Of a DNA stretch of 55,798 nt, positions 1 to 9,010 are shown one piece after another; positions within the stretch are counted from its first letter, which is position 1; every line of letters starts with the position of its first letter. The notes beneath the pieces were generated by a model. That model was given only the letters and a program-made list of their open reading frames with translations, had not been told where the DNA came from and did not search any database. The stretch is taken from the NCBI GenBank assembly GCA_017449935.1, contig JAFSYP010000094.1, forward strand, positions 1 through 55,798. Direction: 5' to 3'. This DNA is from Clostridia bacterium (GTDB lineage Bacteria; Bacillota; Clostridia; Oscillospirales; Acutalibacteraceae). The translations under genes and the position numbers were made by a program.

Positions 1-1072
<1,072 letters not shown>

Positions 1073-1086
<14 letters not shown>

Positions 1087-2107
1087 GCATCGAGCGCGTC
1101 AGCAGCCGGCCGACCAGATCGGTCAGATACCGCACGCTTGGAATGAGCTTTGCGTAATCCAGCCGCGTCGGTCCGATCACGCCGAGCGTGCCGCTTTCTT
1201 CGCCGCCGACGTCATACCGCGCGAGGATCAGACTGCTGTTGGACAGCTGACGGAATCGGTTCTCCTTGCCGATCAGCACATGCACGTCCTCTTTATTGGA
1301 GGAGATCAGCGCGTTCAGCGGCTCGCCGTTTCGCAAAAACTCCATCAGTTCATAGGCGTTTTCTTCCAGTTCCCGATACCCGAGCAGATTGGACTGCCCG
1401 TCCAGGCGGATGTCGGCCTGCGCCGCGTCGCGCGCAAGCTCCGCAACGGCAGCCAGAAGCGGCAGCAGCGAAAACGCGTCGGCGCCCAGTGACGCCGCCA
1501 GCGTCTGCATTGCGGTCGTATGCACATCCGCAAGCGCTCTGCCGACAAGCTGCGACGCGGTGACGTTATAAAAACGCTCAAGCAGCGGCACGGTGATGGA
1601 CGTATCCACACGGCAGATGCGGCTTTTGAGGATGCCGGTCGAGGTCAGCAGCACGAGCATCGCCGTCCGGCTGCCCACGGGCACCATCTCGATGCGGCGG
1701 ATCTTTGTGCTTTCGCCCGCCGGCGTCGTCGACACGGCGGCGCAGTTCGTCAGATCCGCCAGCACTTCGCCCGCTTTCGACAGCAGATGCTCCGGATCGC
1801 CGCCCTCGCCGATCGCCGCCTCGATCTTGCGCCGCGAATCGTCGTCCAGCTCCCGCGCATGCATCAGATGGTCGATATAATATCGGTAGCCCGAATGAGA
1901 CGGGATGCGTCCGGCGGAGGTATGCGGCTGTTCCAAAAGCCCCAACGCAGCCAGCTCCGCCATCTCGTTGCGGATCGTAGCGGAAGAAACCTTCATCGGC
2001 AAAACTTCCATCAGGCTCTTGGAGCCGATCGGTTCGCCGCTGCGTATATACTGCTCGACAATCGCCGCGAGGATTTTCTGTTTTCGTTCGCTCAATTCGT
2101 TCTCCAT
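1073..2107 (-). CDS. hrcA: Heat-inducible transcription repressor HrcA
   Basis: Repressor of class I heat-shock genes; it binds CIRCE and needs GroEL for activity in the species where it has been studied. The 344-residue protein starts MENELSERKQKILAAIVE, has the winged-helix DNA-binding region (SGEPIGSKSL, then SSATIRNEMAELAALGLLEQPHTSAGR at about residues 27-65) and a C-terminal GAF-like region ending in GVIGPTRLDYAKLIPSVRYL. The start at 2107 is chosen because it has GGAGGTGATCC just upstream; the open frame extends 16 codons further but through the CIRCE region. First gene of the hrcA-grpE-dnaK operon, preceded by a sigma-A promoter and CIRCE, so it should be autoregulated. Confidence 0.97.
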
Positions 2108-2141
2108 CCGGATCACCTCCCCTTCATCAAATTTAGCAGAA

Positions 2142-2168
2142 TTAGCACTCAACACATCCGAGTGCTAA
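2142..2168. promoter_or_regulatory. CIRCE operator (HrcA binding site)
   Basis: TTAGCACTC (2142-2150), nine spacer bases, GAGTGCTAA (2160-2168): an exact match to the CIRCE consensus. It lies between the -10 element (2179-2184) and the hrcA ribosome site on the minus-strand transcript, the usual place for HrcA repression and for an effect on leader mRNA. Confidence 0.97.
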
Positions 2169-2178
2169 CTCTGCTAAT

Positions 2179-2207
2179 ATAATACAACCGAAATCACGGT
2201 TTGTCAA
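2179..2207 (-). promoter_or_regulatory. Sigma-A promoter of hrcA-grpE-dnaK
   Basis: Read on the minus strand: TTGACA (2207-2202), 17-nt spacer, TATTAT (2184-2179). The predicted start of transcription falls just before CIRCE. Confidence 0.85.
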
Positions 2208-2239
2208 TATGTATTTGTGAATACTTTGTGAATGTTTGG

Positions 2240-3328
2240 TTAAACATCTGCCAATATTTCGGCCGTGATCGAGTTAGAGAGCAAAAATCCCTCGGCGGTC
2301 AAACGTATCCCGTCCGCGTCCGCGCGCAGATACGCCTGCGGGATATGCTCCGCCCGATCATACAGGGACTGCGGGATCGCATGGCCGAACCGCTTGCGCG
2401 TACCCGCCTGCGTCAATCCTTCGCAAAGTCGCAGGCGCAGCATCGCGTACTCCTCGAAGCTGCCGCCGTCGCCGTCCGGGAGCGGCGCGTTTCGGCGAAG
2501 AAACGCCGCCGTATCGCGCGGGTTAAAAAAGCGCTTGCCGCCGACGAACGAATGCGCCGCCGGACCGATCCCGACGTATTCCTCCGCGTTCCAGTATTTT
2601 AGATTATGTCTGCCTGCAAAGCCGTCCTTTGCAAAATTGGAGATCTCGTATTGCGCAAAGCCCGCCGCGGCCAGTTCCCGCACCGCCTGCAGATACAGCG
2701 CGCACACGGTATCCTCATCCGGCAGACGGAGCGTATCGCGCATCTTGTAAAACGGCGTGTTCTCCTCGATCTTCAACAGATACGCGCTCACATGCTGCAC
2801 GCCGGCGTCCCTGCAGAAGTCAATCGAGGTACGCAGAGATTCCGCCGTCTGGCCGGGGATCGCCAGCATCAGATCGAGCGAAATGCTTTCAAAGCCTGCC
2901 GACCGGGCCTGTCGGATGCGCCGCAGAACCGTTTCGGCGTCGGCCGTGCGTCCGAGCGCGCGCCGTTCTTCGTCCACCGCCGACTGCAGCCCCATGGAGA
3001 TCCGATCGACGCCTGATGCGCGAAGCGCTTCAAACAAACCGTCCTCCACGCGGGACGGATTGCACTCCACCGTAAACTCCCGCAGCGGCTCGCCGTTCAG
3101 AACCTGTGCGATCCTCGCCAGCCGTCTGCCGAGCAGCGACGGCGTCCCGCCGCCGAAGTAGGCCGTATCGAACCGCACGCCTTTAGTCTGCCACGCACGC
3201 ACCGCATTTATGACCGCGTCCGAATAGGCGTCCATTTCGGACGCGTCCGCCGGCGCGGAATAGAAATCGCAGTATGGGCATTTCGCCGCGCAGAACGGAA
3301 AATGCACATACAGTCCGATCGGCTCCAT
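2240..3328 (-). CDS. hemW: Radical SAM protein HemW (heme chaperone-type)
   Basis: HemN-like radical SAM protein of the HemW branch, which is thought to insert or traffic heme and not to oxidise coproporphyrinogen. At 362 residues it has the HemW length and lacks the HemN N-terminal extension. The radical SAM cysteines are in FPFCAAKCPYC (CxxxCxxC, residues about 13-20), followed by FGGGTPSLL, VECNP, GVDRISMGLQS and the HemW-type RHNLKYWNAEEYVGIGPAAHS motif. It sits directly upstream of hrcA, a common Firmicute arrangement, but hrcA has its own promoter and CIRCE, so heat control probably acts only downstream. Older annotation often names it an oxygen-independent coproporphyrinogen III oxidase. 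Confidence 0.94.
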   Translation of the reverse strand: MEPIGLYVHFPFCAAKCPYCDFYSAPADASEMDAYSDAVINAVRAWQTKGVRFDTAYFGGGTPSLLGRRLARIAQVLNGEPLREFTVECNPSRVEDGLFEALRASGVDRISMGLQSAVDEERRALGRTADAETVLRRIRQARSAGFESISLDLMLAIPGQTAESLRTSIDFCRDAGVQHVSAYLLKIEENTPFYKMRDTLRLPDEDTVCALYLQAVRELAAAGFAQYEISNFAKDGFAGRHNLKYWNAEEYVGIGPAAHSFVGGKRFFNPRDTAAFLRRNAPLPDGDGGSFEEYAMLRLRLCEGLTQAGTRKRFGHAIPQSLYDRAEHIPQAYLRADADGIRLTAEGFLLSNSITAEILADV

Positions 3329-3360
3329 CGTACGCTCCCCTCTCTTGTTTGATCGGTTCT

Positions 3361-3390
3361 ATTTTACCTTTTATTTATTCGTTTTGTCAA
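3361..3390 (-). promoter_or_regulatory. Probable sigma-A promoter of hemW
   Basis: Minus strand: TTGACA (3390-3385), 18-nt spacer, TAAAAT (3366-3361), about 30 nt before the hemW ATG. It diverges from the promoter at 3404-3433. Confidence 0.7.
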
Positions 3391-3403
3391 TGCCGAAAAG
3401 CAT

Positions 3404-3433
3404 TTGACATTCCTTTTTATTCCATGGTATACT
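3404..3433 (+). promoter_or_regulatory. Probable sigma-A promoter of the YhhN gene
   Basis: TTGACA (3404-3409), 18-nt spacer, TATACT (3428-3433), 29 nt before the start codon at 3463. Confidence 0.75.
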
Positions 3434-3462
3434 TTTAGCAGAAATGACAAGGGGGTGTTCGC

Positions 3463-4179
3463 ATGTCCTTCTTTCCGATCTGGATCGCTGAGGCGCTGTT
3501 CACCGCGCTGTTCATCGTGGCCGGGCATCCGATCTCGACAAAAAAGGGCTTTGTCTTCAAAATGATCGCCTGCGCGCTGTTTTTCGCCAACGGGATGTAC
3601 GCGTTTTCCATGTCCGGCAAAACGGAATACGGCATTACGGTCCTCGTCGGCCTTGCCGCCGGATGGATCGGCGACGTGTTTCTGGCGCTGGACCCGTTCA
3701 TTCGTGGAAAGCAAAGCAAAAAGCTCTCGACAACTATATTTCTTTTCGGCGGCGCGTTTTTCCTGATCGGCCATTTTGCGTACATCACGGCGTTTGCGCG
3801 GCTGCTGTTTATCCGTCATGCGTTCCGCGTCCTGCCGTTCGTCGCGGCATGGATCGGGATCTGCGCGGTCATGGCGCTGGCCATCCGTTTGTCCAAGATC
3901 CCCTGCGGCAAGCTTGCAGTTCCGATCGCGGTCTATGCGGTCTTTCTCGGGTGTATGTTTGCGCTGGCCGTGTGCGCGGCGCTGCTGCTGTATTCCGGAC
4001 AGACGGTCATGTCGTGCATTCTCATCGGCGCGGCGGCGCTGTTTGTCCTTTCCGACGTCACGCTCGCGATCAAATCCGCCGACAGGGAACGCTTCGGTTC
4101 GCTGCGGCTGCGCATCGTGTGTCTCGCCGCCTATTTCCTCGCGCAGATGCTGTTCGGCGTGTCGATCATGCTGCAGTGA
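3463..4179 (+). CDS. YhhN-family membrane protein (lysoplasmalogenase-like)
   Basis: A 238-residue integral membrane protein with about eight hydrophobic segments. It fits the YhhN/TMEM86 family: the pattern GDVFLAL near residue 70, a following GHFAYI, and the late GAAALFVLSDVTLAI, where the acidic residues are the conserved polar positions of the family. Vertebrate TMEM86B and some bacterial members hydrolyse the vinyl-ether bond of lysoplasmalogens; many anaerobic Clostridia make plasmalogens, so that role is possible but not shown here. The start has AAGGGGGTG upstream and a clear promoter. It is transcribed alone, diverging from hemW and closed by a terminator at 4193-4238. Confidence 0.8.
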   Translation: MSFFPIWIAEALFTALFIVAGHPISTKKGFVFKMIACALFFANGMYAFSMSGKTEYGITVLVGLAAGWIGDVFLALDPFIRGKQSKKLSTTIFLFGGAFFLIGHFAYITAFARLLFIRHAFRVLPFVAAWIGICAVMALAIRLSKIPCGKLAVPIAVYAVFLGCMFALAVCAALLLYSGQTVMSCILIGAAALFVLSDVTLAIKSADRERFGSLRLRIVCLAAYFLAQMLFGVSIMLQ

Positions 4180-4192
4180 TCCGATCAAACAT

Positions 4193-4238
4193 AAAAAGAA
4201 AGCCGGGGCTGTACGGTCAAAGTACAGCTCCGGTTTTG
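4193..4238. terminator. Bidirectional Rho-independent terminator
   Basis: A 12-bp stem (4203-4214 with 4222-4233, one G-U pair) with a 7-nt loop, flanked by an A-run on the left and a T-run on the right. It separates the plus-strand YhhN gene from the convergent protease gene. Confidence 0.85.
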
Positions 4239-4254
4239 CATTTGGTAGAAAGCA

Positions 4255-7197
4255 TCAGAAGTCGAGGACTTTCATCCAGAACCACTCGGAGATCCTGTCC
4301 GGCAGGCTCTTGAAGAAATTGACGATCCTGAGCATCACAGACATCCTGCCCCATTCCGTCTGATTGCCGGAGAAGTCTGTCGCGTTCACCAGCAGACGGC
4401 CGCGCACGACCGTGTCCGTATGCAGAACATACACATAATTGCCGTCCGCGTCTGTTTCGTCATACCCGTCGACCGGAATAAGATCGTAGAAATTCATATC
4501 CAGCAGCGTCGCGCCCCGCAGCTCAAAGTAATCCACATCGTCACAGTCACAGGTGATCGTTACCGTTGAACTGCCGGAATCGCGTTTCGTCTTCACGCTC
4601 AAAATCCGCGGCCAGGTGCGGTCGATGGTGATGCACAAACCATTTGCGAGTTCGATCGGCGCAGCGCCCTCGAAGACCGTTTCGCCGCGAACGACCAGCG
4701 TATACGTTCCGTCCTGTAAATCTTCTGTATCGTCGAACAGCTCCGGCAGAAGCCATTCTTCATAAATCGTGCCCTTCTTGACGTATTCTTCCGTATGCAC
4801 GGCGCATGCCTTGCCGTTCTCGTCCAGCAGAATGAAGGACAGCGACTTCAGATTGCGGTTGACGGAATAGCCGGTGCCGATCAGGTACCTCATACCGAAA
4901 TAGTTGAAATACGCGTCGCCGAACGTGACGGCGGGGATCGCGGTCCAGTCGCCGCGGAAGCCCATGAACGGGATATTCAGCGGCGTGTTCCCGGACATGG
5001 AATCCGTCAGATAGAGATACCCTTCCACATAGAAGCCGTTCGAGAACACCTCGGCGTTTTCCGTCAGCTGCTGCGCGTCGAGCTGAACCGTCACGTTCAC
5101 CGTTCTGGATTCGCCGCTCTGCAGCACGATGCTGCGCGGCATATCGGACTGCACAATCGAATAGCGCAGCGGCACGCTCAGGCCCGTGATGCGCGAGCCG
5201 TACGAATACTTGCCGGTCTGATCGTCGAATTCCTTATAGATTTCATAGTCGTCGGTGATCACGTCCAGATCGAGCGTATCATAGCGCACCGTATCCTTGG
5301 AAACATTCTGTACCGTGAACGTCAGCTTGAACGTATCGTCGATCTTGTCGCCGAGGTTGAGCGCCGTATTGCCGCCCTTTCCGAGCAGCACCGCTTTGGC
5401 GGAAACGGCTTCCCGCAGATTGGCAAGTCCTGCGCCGACGGCGCGCGGCGAGATCGGCACGTCCTGCGCCGTGACGGGATCGGCCGTGGAGCAAAGGAGG
5501 CTTTCTTTCAGATCCGCCTTCTGTCTTCCCGATACGCCGGGATTGGTTTTTGCGATATACTGCTCGAGCAGCGCGGCGCTGCCGGCGATATGCGGTGACG
5601 CCATCGACGTGCCGTCATAGACGTCGTACTGACCGTCGGTCACGCTGGAATAGATGATACCGCCGGGCGCGGCGGCGTCGACCGTCAGCTCCAGATCCTC
5701 GCTGACGCCGAAGCTCGTAAATTCACTGTAACGAAGCAGGTCCGCCGGCTCGATGTAATACGTTTCATAGACGAGCTCGAACGTCTTCGTTCCCGCATGG
5801 AGCATCCGGTATGCGTCCACGTCGCTGACGATAAGAAGACGCATATCCATCATATCCTCGTACATCTTCATGAACAGAAGCTCGAGCGCCGATTCGCTCA
5901 TGATAACGCCGAGCCAGTTTTCACCCACAAGATAGCGGGAGACATTGGCGTTGGGATCGTAAACCAGCGCGACCTTGCCTTCGGACGAGCCGGGAAAACC
6001 CTTGCGGCCAACCGGAACGTACTCGCCGCTCTTCGGGAAGTCGAAGGACGAAACGGCGTCGACCTGCGCCTGCTTTTCGCCGTCATACCGGACGGCCGTA
6101 ATGTCGAAAACGATCGGCTCGGAAAGATTCACATTGTCCACCGAGGCGACGCTCGTCGAATCCGCAAAGGAATTCGGGATGCCGTTGGTGCCGTTGTCGG
6201 GATTGAGCACGTCGTCCGAGGACACGCCGGCGTTGCCGGCAGCCGTACATACGGTGATCCCGCTGTTGCGCGCGTTGGTGATCGCCTTGCCGAGCAGCTC
6301 GTGCGCAGGGTCGGTGCGCATCTCAAAATCCATGCCGACGCTCATGTTCATCGAGGCAATATCAAACTTCGCCGCGTCGTCGATCGCCGCCAGCAGATTG
6401 GCAAGGAACACCTCATCGTCATATACGTCGATCTTAAACATCAGCACCTGCGCCTCGGGTGCGACGCCGACCAGCTTGCTGCCGTTGCCCGCCGCGATCC
6501 CGCTGACGTGCGTGCCGTGATCCGGCTCGCCGTTGTTGTAGTCGTTCACATCTGTATCGCCTTCACAGTAATCAAACGCGAACGGGACCTTTTCGCTCTT
6601 GTACAGATCGTCCGCGGAAACGTCCGCACAGTTCATGACGTTGTTTTTGAGCACCGCGTCAATTCCGGCTTTCGTGTATTTCGCCGAGGCCGGATCGGAC
6701 AGACGCATCACGGCATGATCCCACTGCAGGCCGCCGTCGATCACGGCGATCGCCGTGCCCGTGCCGTCCAGGCCCATCTCGTGCAGCGCATCCACGCCGA
6801 TCATGGGACCGGACGAGATCAGCGCGCCCTGCGGCAGCTCCTCGACCGCGGCCTTCACACTGCCGACGTCGTATACCGCCTGTACGCAATCGAGTTGTCT
6901 GAGCGCTTCGGCGTCGCCCTTCGACGCTTCGATCGCACATCCGTTGAGCACGTGCGTGTAGGTATACACCGGCTTCGCGCCGGATGCGGCCGCGCGGACC
7001 TCCTGTACGGCGTTTTTCCGCGCCGCCGTCTGTGCGTACACGCCGTCGGCGTTATTGAGCGCCGTTTCGTCGGAGAACTCAACGATCAGCGTCGTCTTTT
7101 CCGACGCCTGTGCCTTCGCGGCAAGCGCCGGCATACACAGACAGAACAGGCCGACGCACATCGCAAATGCCAAAAATACAGATAAGACTTTTTTCAT
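4255..7197 (-). CDS. Secreted subtilisin-like serine protease (S8, C5a peptidase/lactocepin type)
   Basis: A large secreted protease of about 980 residues. A signal peptide (MKKVLSVFLAFAM, cleavage after about residue 27, ALA-AK) leads into a propeptide (about 35-115). The S8 triad is visible: Asp154 in AVIDGG, His230 in DHGTHVSG, Ser531 in DGTSMASPH, with the oxyanion Asn322 in AAGNAG. The long gap between Asn322 and Ser531 holds a protease-associated (PA) insertion, as in C5a peptidases and lactocepins, and the later MGFRGDW resembles their Fn3-like domain. No LPxTG sorting signal is seen; the C-terminus is instead aromatic and basic. The start at 7197 is chosen for the signal peptide; an in-frame ATG seven codons earlier exists. 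It lies 48 nt after a secreted metallophosphatase gene, probably in one transcript. Confidence 0.9.
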   Translation of the reverse strand: MKKVLSVFLAFAMCVGLFCLCMPALAAKAQASEKTTLIVEFSDETALNNADGVYAQTAARKNAVQEVRAAASGAKPVYTYTHVLNGCAIEASKGDAEALRQLDCVQAVYDVGSVKAAVEELPQGALISSGPMIGVDALHEMGLDGTGTAIAVIDGGLQWDHAVMRLSDPASAKYTKAGIDAVLKNNVMNCADVSADDLYKSEKVPFAFDYCEGDTDVNDYNNGEPDHGTHVSGIAAGNGSKLVGVAPEAQVLMFKIDVYDDEVFLANLLAAIDDAAKFDIASMNMSVGMDFEMRTDPAHELLGKAITNARNSGITVCTAAGNAGVSSDDVLNPDNGTNGIPNSFADSTSVASVDNVNLSEPIVFDITAVRYDGEKQAQVDAVSSFDFPKSGEYVPVGRKGFPGSSEGKVALVYDPNANVSRYLVGENWLGVIMSESALELLFMKMYEDMMDMRLLIVSDVDAYRMLHAGTKTFELVYETYYIEPADLLRYSEFTSFGVSEDLELTVDAAAPGGIIYSSVTDGQYDVYDGTSMASPHIAGSAALLEQYIAKTNPGVSGRQKADLKESLLCSTADPVTAQDVPISPRAVGAGLANLREAVSAKAVLLGKGGNTALNLGDKIDDTFKLTFTVQNVSKDTVRYDTLDLDVITDDYEIYKEFDDQTGKYSYGSRITGLSVPLRYSIVQSDMPRSIVLQSGESRTVNVTVQLDAQQLTENAEVFSNGFYVEGYLYLTDSMSGNTPLNIPFMGFRGDWTAIPAVTFGDAYFNYFGMRYLIGTGYSVNRNLKSLSFILLDENGKACAVHTEEYVKKGTIYEEWLLPELFDDTEDLQDGTYTLVVRGETVFEGAAPIELANGLCITIDRTWPRILSVKTKRDSGSSTVTITCDCDDVDYFELRGATLLDMNFYDLIPVDGYDETDADGNYVYVLHTDTVVRGRLLVNATDFSGNQTEWGRMSVMLRIVNFFKSLPDRISEWFWMKVLDF

Positions 7198-7245
7198 TGT
7201 AGTACTCCTTGTTTTCATGATAGACTTCCCTGTTCGGACGATTCC

Positions 7246-8934
7246 TTATTTGATTATGCGAAAGAGCGCCCAATAATACCTGCCCGCATACCGTTTGATC
7301 CAATCAAGCACGCGGCGCAGGAAAGCGACGACTGGGCTGACCGTCTCATTCTGCGCGGGCAGAAATACGTCGTTGTCCGGCACTTCGTCGTCCATGGAGA
7401 ACGACTCGATGAGCGGCGCGATCAGAAGAAGCGTCATTTCCAGAATACGGTCGTCGCAGATGGCGCCCAGAGCCAGTCTGCCCGCCGCCGAAACGAAGTA
7501 CGGCGCCGCATCCTCGCCGAAATTCGCCCGAAGATCGGTAAGCAGCGCTTCACGTGTTTCATCGTTCACGCCGCGCATGGTTTCGTACATGGAGGTATAG
7601 ACGCACTGCATAAACAGTCGGATCTGCGGATCGTCGTACGGCAAATCCTCGTCGCCTCTGTAATACACAGAGACGAAATAGAACAGCAGATCGGTGACCG
7701 TCTGATGCTCCGTCTGCGGAACGGTCAGGCCAAGCGCACGCGAAAGATCGGCAAGGCATTCGCCGTCCGGCGTATCAGGCGTGTAGATAGGCAGGAAGAT
7801 ATACTTCACGAACTTGTCAAAGAACGGCTGCAGGAACGCGCTCATCTTTTCGCCGACAAAGCGCTGCAGCGTTCCGGCAAGCGCTTCCTCGCTGATGAAA
7901 TCGGATTTCTTGATCTCGAACGCGTGCTTGAAGCAGCCGTACGCGTAGGCGTTGAAATCCGTCGTGATCTCGTCGAGCAGCTCCGGCGTATACCCGCCCG
8001 GAAGATCCGCCGCGTCCACGCTGTCGATCCGCATAGCTTTCAGATCCAGTCCGTCTTTCGATAGGACCGCGCTGCGGTACGCACACGGATAGGAATTCAG
8101 GCTCGTCGTCATGACGTCGTATACGGTACGGTTCGCCGCGTCCGTGTAGGACGTGACGTCCTGCCCGTGCTGATGGCCGGTAAACACGTAACGGACGCCC
8201 CAGTTGAGGAAGCGTGTCTTCATGTCCAGTTCGGAACGCGTGATGAACGCGGGCATGATCTTTTCCTGGAAGCGAATATGCTCCAGGAAATTGTGGTGCA
8301 TCATGCAGATCAGCTCTTTACCGTCGAGCTTGGCCTGCAAAGCCTGCGCGTCCGCCCACGCAAGACGTTCCGGCGTGAAGCCGTCCTCGCCGTTGCCGTA
8401 GGAAATGGAATCCATTGCGAGCAGACGGTAATTGCCGGCAAGATCCGCCGTGTAGGAACAAGAATCCGGATCGACCGCCAGCGCTTCGTCATATCCGAAG
8501 TCCGCGTAGACGTCCTTGAACGTCTTCGTGGAGATACCCTCGAAGTAGTCGTGATTGCCGTCGATCACAAACACGCGTTTGCCGGTCTGCGCCTCGAACT
8601 CTTCAAAGAGCCGCGCGATGCTCTGATGCTCCTTGATGTGTCCGTAATGCGTCAGGTCGCCGCAGATCAGTATAAACTTCGCGTCGGACTGCTCGGCCTG
8701 CCGCAGGAACTCGCGCATGATCGCGTAGGATTCCGACAAAAGGTTCGGCGATTTGTCTGCGCAGTAGTATTTGTCGCCGGGGAAGTTGACCGGCACCGTC
8801 TTCGGCGCCGGACGGTAATGCACGTCGCTCGCCACCAAAAACGAAACGGTTTCGTCCTTGGCCGAAACGCAGAACGCAAGACCGCTCACGAGGATCGCAG
8901 CGCTCAACAGTACGCACAGTATTTTTTTACACAT
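7246..8934 (-). CDS. Secreted calcineurin-like metallophosphatase
   Basis: A 562-residue exported phosphoesterase. The N-terminus is a signal peptide (KKILCVLLSAAILVSGLAF, cleavage near SAKD). The metallophosphatase motifs follow in order: SDVHY (residues 36-40, D and H metal ligands), CGDLTHYG, DGNHDYF, MMHHNFL and FTGHQHGQD. The second half (about 330-530) is helical with no domain I recognise and ends in a hydrophobic, aromatic and basic tail that may contact the membrane. Substrate is unknown; families of this type include 5'-nucleotidases and phospholipid or purple-acid-type phosphatases. It has its own promoter (8956-8984) and is followed closely by the S8 protease gene. Confidence 0.85.
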   Translation of the reverse strand: MCKKILCVLLSAAILVSGLAFCVSAKDETVSFLVASDVHYRPAPKTVPVNFPGDKYYCADKSPNLLSESYAIMREFLRQAEQSDAKFILICGDLTHYGHIKEHQSIARLFEEFEAQTGKRVFVIDGNHDYFEGISTKTFKDVYADFGYDEALAVDPDSCSYTADLAGNYRLLAMDSISYGNGEDGFTPERLAWADAQALQAKLDGKELICMMHHNFLEHIRFQEKIMPAFITRSELDMKTRFLNWGVRYVFTGHQHGQDVTSYTDAANRTVYDVMTTSLNSYPCAYRSAVLSKDGLDLKAMRIDSVDAADLPGGYTPELLDEITTDFNAYAYGCFKHAFEIKKSDFISEEALAGTLQRFVGEKMSAFLQPFFDKFVKYIFLPIYTPDTPDGECLADLSRALGLTVPQTEHQTVTDLLFYFVSVYYRGDEDLPYDDPQIRLFMQCVYTSMYETMRGVNDETREALLTDLRANFGEDAAPYFVSAAGRLALGAICDDRILEMTLLLIAPLIESFSMDDEVPDNDVFLPAQNETVSPVVAFLRRVLDWIKRYAGRYYWALFRIIK

Positions 8935-8955
8935 GTGTCATCACTCCTTGTTCAA

Positions 8956-8984
8956 ACTATACCATATTTTTTGTTGAACTTCAA
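8956..8984 (-). promoter_or_regulatory. Probable sigma-A promoter of the metallophosphatase-protease operon
   Basis: Minus strand: TTGAAG (8984-8979), 17-nt spacer, TATAGT (8961-8956), about 20 nt before the start codon at 8934; AAGGAGTGA precedes the ATG. Confidence 0.75.
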
Positions 8985-9010
8985 GAATAATCTTCGTCGG
9001 ACGTGCGCTT

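Noticed and set aside
3364-4188. Minus-strand ORF opposite the YhhN gene
   Set aside because: Low-complexity charged translation; the plus strand encodes a clear membrane protein with promoter and terminator.
5797-7185. 462-codon plus-strand ORF opposite the S8 protease
   Set aside because: Histidine/arginine-rich shadow frame without a ribosome site or motifs.
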